Assembly (NCBI GenBank): GCA_963966185.1
Contig: CAWZYM010000153.1
Location: forward strand, 161,001 to 225,000
Source: Rhabditoides inermis
Lineage: Eukaryota; Nematoda; Chromadorea; Rhabditida; Rhabditidae
Direction: 5' to 3'
DNA: 64,000 nucleotides
Under the pieces are notes generated by a model. The model ran no database searches and had not been told where the DNA came from. It worked only from the letters and a program-made list of their open reading frames with translations. This document shows, piece by piece, positions 61,665 through 64,000 of the stretch; within the stretch, counting starts at the first letter, position 1; every line of letters starts with the position of its first letter. A program made the translations under genes and the position numbers.

Positions 61665-62521
61665 ATGACAGTGCCGGCGATGTTCACGGGGTACGATGAG
61701 TACTTCAAGCTGCCACAGGGACATCAGTGAGTACAACGATTCAAAAGTATTGTGATATGCATATTTTCCAGTTTCATCCTCTTCTGTTCACTACGTGCCG
61801 CAAACGCGTTGGGTGTTGAGTCTGAGTGGGCGAGTGGAGAGCGAGTCTACATAGACACCGACATTGGGAGGGAGAAGGACAAGGAGGAGTCGGAAGAGGG
61901 ATACGAGGAGAGGCGAGTCAGAGAGGAAATACATGTTTTCAATATATTTTGTTAACCTAAAAACAACACGGTAACTTAATTCAGTGCGCAGCTGCCTTCT
62001 CCTCTGCCCATCTCCTCTCCCACCTCATCGCATGACCCAGTGGTGTCCCTGTTGAATTCGGCCCCCGAGAGGGAGACACTGGCCGTATTCGACCGAGAAC
62101 CCAGCAACGCCGAGCTACTAGCACTCATCAAACAGAGTAGCTGGACAGATCTCACCGGTGAGTGGCAGGGCTAGGCTAGTACAACTCGAAATCGTGTTCA
62201 GCCGGCAGCACTCTCGCTCCAGAGACGGTCGGAGACGCTCCCGTCATTGTTGAGGCTGTCACGACGTCGACAACTGCAAGCCCCGATGACGTTTCGGACA
62301 AGGAGGATGAAGAGAACGAGCCGTCAATGCATACCTTGGAATCGGAATCGAATGCGGCGACCACTTTCATGCCTGCCGACGTGGCGCCGCCTCCATTCTC
62401 GTTTGAGGATATCGAGAAGGAGGTGGAAAAGGCTGTGAATGCAATGGACAGTAAAGAGGGGAGGGAAGAGACATTCAATGACCTGGACTACTTTGGTATC
62501 TCCAAATTCTGGATTTTGTGA
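61665..62521 (+). CDS. Predicted four-exon gene, acidic protein of unknown function (about 230 aa)
   Basis: Exon 1, 61665-61726, starts MTVPAMFTGYDEYFKLPQGH and ends at a gtgagt donor. Exon 2, 61772-61912 (or -61916), follows a tattttccag acceptor and includes ERVYIDTDIGREKDK and an acidic run. Exon 3 runs from 61985 (or 61992) to 62157 and includes VFDREPSNAELLALIKQ and SSWTDLTG. Exon 4, 62202-62521, includes FSFEDIEKEVEKAVNAMD and NDLDYFGISKFWIL before TGA. Introns 1 and 3 (45 and 44 nt) have clear GT-AG ends. Intron 2 is uncertain: a GC donor (gcgagt at 61913) with the acceptor at 61984 and a weaker GT donor (61917) with the acceptor at 61991 both keep the frame. A further donor-like ggtatc near 62494 could extend the gene. 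The protein is Ser/Pro- and acid-rich with no signal peptide that I can see, and I do not recognise its family. Confidence 0.5.
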
Positions 62522-62708
62522 ATGTGAACCTTTGTTTCACAGAGATAAACAATATGATGTGTATTTCCTTAAAAAGACTGTACGTTTATTCCAAAATACG
62601 TTTATTCCGTCTTTTAACCGGCTCAGATATTCGGTCGGTCTTCAGATGACATTGCTTGCGTTTATAGTGGCCCTCAGGTCATTGCTGATTGCAAACCGAG
62701 AACCGCGT
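62522..62708. other. Spacer between the predicted gene and the tRNA cluster
   Basis: Short A/T-rich stretch directly after the TGA. It contains aataaaa-poor sequence and no canonical poly(A) signal in the first 50 bp. The 5' flank of tRNA-Cys shows no special element. Confidence 0.4.
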
Positions 62709-62780
62709 GGGGGTATAGCTCAGTGGCAGAGCAATCGGCTGCAGTCCGATAGGTCCCCGGTTCAAATCCGAGTGCCCCCT
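62709..62780 (+). tRNA. tRNA-Cys (GCA)
   Basis: 72-nt cloverleaf. The acceptor stem ggggtata-type 5' strand (gggggta) pairs with tgccccc. The anticodon stem atcgg/ccgat is perfect, and the loop ctgcagt gives anticodon GCA at 62741-62743. A-box tagctcagtgg and B-box ggttcaaatcc are intact. The T stem has one C-A mismatch (cccgg against ccgag), so efficiency could be slightly reduced. Discriminator T. A Pol III stop (ttttt, 62784-62788) follows. It decodes UGC/UGU codons. Confidence 0.95.
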
Positions 62781-62783
62781 AAC

Positions 62784-62788
62784 TTTTT
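62784..62788 (+). terminator. Pol III terminator of tRNA-Cys
   Basis: Run of five T residues three bases after the mature tRNA end, typical of RNA polymerase III termination. Confidence 0.8.
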
Positions 62789-62886
62789 GCGTTTTCCATC
62801 GCCACTTTGCCTGATCAACTTTTCATGTTTCGCGCAGGCGCGCCTTCGATCCAGTTCATTTCGGATTTTCCGAGTCGCTGTGGCAT

Positions 62887-62958
62887 GGCTGAGTTGTCTA
62901 GTGGTATGATTCTCGCTTAGGGTGCGAGAGGTCCCGGGTTCAATCCCCGGCTCAGCCC
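62887..62958 (+). tRNA. tRNA-Pro (AGG)
   Basis: 72-nt cloverleaf with perfect acceptor (ggctgag/ctcagcc), anticodon (ctcgc/gcgag) and T (ccggg/cccgg) stems. The loop ttagggt gives anticodon AGG at 62919-62921; A34 is normally changed to inosine so that CCU, CCC and CCA are read. B-box ggttcaatcc is intact and the discriminator is C. It lies 106 bp after tRNA-Cys on the same strand and is presumably transcribed separately from its internal promoter. Confidence 0.96.
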
Positions 62959-62960
62959 TA

Positions 62961-62964
62961 TTTT
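62961..62964 (+). terminator. Pol III terminator of tRNA-Pro
   Basis: TTTT two bases after the mature tRNA end. Confidence 0.7.
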
Positions 62965-63044
62965 GCGCGTTGACACGCACATTGTTTTAGTGGTTTTGCC
63001 GGCCAGTTGGAGTTGTCTATCGCGGCTGCAGCGGTTCTCTCATG

Positions 63045-63117
63045 GCTTCCGTAGCGCAGTAGGCAGCGCGTCAGTCTCATAATCTGAAGGTCGTGAGTTC
63101 GATCCTCACCGGGAGCA
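63045..63117 (+). tRNA. tRNA-Met (CAT), elongator type
   Basis: 73-nt cloverleaf. The acceptor gcttccg pairs with cgggagc (one G-T pair). The anticodon stem is tcagt, the loop ctcataa, and the anticodon is CAT at 63078-63080. The T stem gtgag/ctcac is perfect, and the T-loop is ttcgatc. The D-arm agcgcagtaggcagcgc and the T-loop fit the elongator tRNA-Met; a eukaryotic initiator would have AT at positions 54 and 60. Discriminator A. It lies 86 bp after tRNA-Pro. Confidence 0.95.
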
Positions 63118-63121
63118 ATTC

Positions 63122-63125
63122 TTTT
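63122..63125 (+). terminator. Pol III terminator of tRNA-Met
   Basis: TTTT four bases after the mature tRNA end. Confidence 0.7.
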
Positions 63126-63544
63126 GAACGTTTTGAATCTTGCCGGTCGAACTCTTTTATCATTTCTCGCCCGCACTCCACGACTCAACGACTACGCCAT
63201 CCAACCCGACGCACAGGTCGCATCTTTTTCGATCGTGGCTTGTTATGGTGCGATGCGTTTCAGCTGCGATTCGTGGTGGGTGATACGCTGCCGTGCGACT
63301 TGCGTCAATGAATCGACGCGAGTCTGATACTGTTGTCTGCGGAGGGGAAGGAGGGAGAGGGGAGAGTGCGGTGGGTGAATCAGTGTACCATTGCACAGTC
63401 AAGTGTTCAGAAGTGGTCTGAGACGGGCCGGAGGGGAGGCGTTGCGTGTGGAAGTTGACATAAGGAGGGCAGGAGGGCATGTTGGTGAGTGGATTACAGT
63501 GTTATCATTATTTTTGTTTACTTGTGACTGGATTGTTTACAGCG
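63126..63544. other. Region after the tRNA cluster, no gene recognised
   Basis: Several overlapping short frames on both strands, none with protein features. An intron-like stretch, 63485-63542, has a gtgagt donor and a tttacag acceptor and lies just before the small ORF at 63545. It may be an intron in a 5' untranslated region. Confidence 0.4.
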
Positions 63545-63682
63545 ATGGACCCGCGCACGATTATGGCTGATCTGAGTGCAGACAGGTGGGCGCGACTAAC
63601 GGAGAGATGCGGAGAGAGAGAGAAAGAGAGATTGAAAGGAGAAAGAAAAACGTTTCGGCTACGTAAATTGGTGTCATTTTGA
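63545..63682 (+). CDS. Possible small ORF or first coding exon (45 aa)
   Basis: The ATG lies two bases after the likely acceptor at 63542. The frame reads MDPRTIMADLSADRWARL and then becomes Arg/Lys/Glu-rich, ending in KLVSF before TGA. The second half is coded by a GA-rich stretch (gagagagagaaagagag) and may not be protein. An acag/gtgggc donor at 63586 could instead end a first coding exon at 63585, with the rest of the gene beyond. No family recognised. Confidence 0.25.
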   Translation: MDPRTIMADLSADRWARLTERCGEREKERLKGERKTFRLRKLVSF

Positions 63683-63920
63683 ACGTGTGGTCGAAGATTC
63701 ATTTTCGAAGTTGTGATTGAGAGTTACGGAAATGTAACATTGTGTTTGATGATGTTGTTAGTCTGCTAAGGAGGGAGTGGAGAGGGAAGTTCGAGAGTGA
63801 GGTGAGTAGATGAGTGTGCTACTTCACACGAGAGAGACGGGGGTAGGTGGAGCGATTGTTGAAGTAGTCAATAGAACAATGTTGGAAAACAACTGCATGG
63901 CTAATGAGCGAGCGCCCGGG

Positions 63921-63930
63921 TTATATAAAG
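63921..63930 (+). promoter_or_regulatory. TATA-like element near the right edge
   Basis: ttatataaag follows a GC-rich cgcccggg. A directly repeated 10-bp atgatcgggt (63951-63970) lies about 30 bp downstream. The arrangement could be a Pol II core promoter for a gene starting beyond the window; nothing confirms it. Confidence 0.25.
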
Positions 63931-64000
63931 GGATTATAAAAGGTTTTGGTATGATCGGGTATGATCGGGTTAGGGTGCGCTGATGATGGTCGGGACTATA

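Noticed and set aside
62762..63480. Frames overlapping the tRNA cluster on both strands
   Set aside because: They run through intact tRNA genes or have no protein features.

Overview
This is eukaryotic DNA, most likely from an invertebrate animal. Three intact Pol III-type tRNA genes (Cys-GCA, Pro-AGG, Met-CAT) have metazoan-like sequences, a predicted gene has very short introns (about 44-75 nt), and there is a tRNA-derived SINE. The compact introns plus a tRNA-type SINE would fit a flatworm, but that is a weak inference. There are no bacterial operons, phage genes or CRISPR arrays.

Positions 1 to about 58149 (91% of the window) are one uninterrupted satellite array that runs off the left edge. 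It has three tiers. The base unit is an 85-bp monomer. Blocks of 2 to 16 monomers (about 445 in total, estimated from spacing) are separated by a roughly 330-350 bp spacer made of a (CT)n microsatellite and a unique-looking segment. I place 59 spacer anchors. Whole sets of these higher-order units have been duplicated again as 2.13-kb, 2.25-kb and 2.33-kb tandem copies, a 3.77-kb-shifted copy, and a block at 1-8685 that recurs at 24491-30933. Three spacer families (A, B, C) and A/B hybrids record recombination within the array. The right edge (53-58 kb) is the most diverged. The many short reading frames on both strands here are a by-product of the repeat, not genes.

Positions 58150-60983 hold a unique flank containing a large near-perfect inverted repeat (58958-59593 against 59595-60285, 1-nt spacer, about 98% identity outside a minisatellite). 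Its centre is two mirrored runs of an 11-bp minisatellite (14 and 19 copies). Each arm carries the same exon-like segment with splice signals, so the structure looks like a head-to-head inverted duplication of part of a gene.

Positions 60984-64000 are ordinary gene-bearing sequence: a minus-strand tRNA-derived SINE, one predicted four-exon gene of unknown function (61665-62521, about 230 aa), the cluster of three tRNA genes on the plus strand (62709-63117), and a last stretch with one possible small ORF and a TATA-like site near the right edge. No functional pathway links these genes. The window is chiefly a record of satellite amplification next to a low-density gene region.
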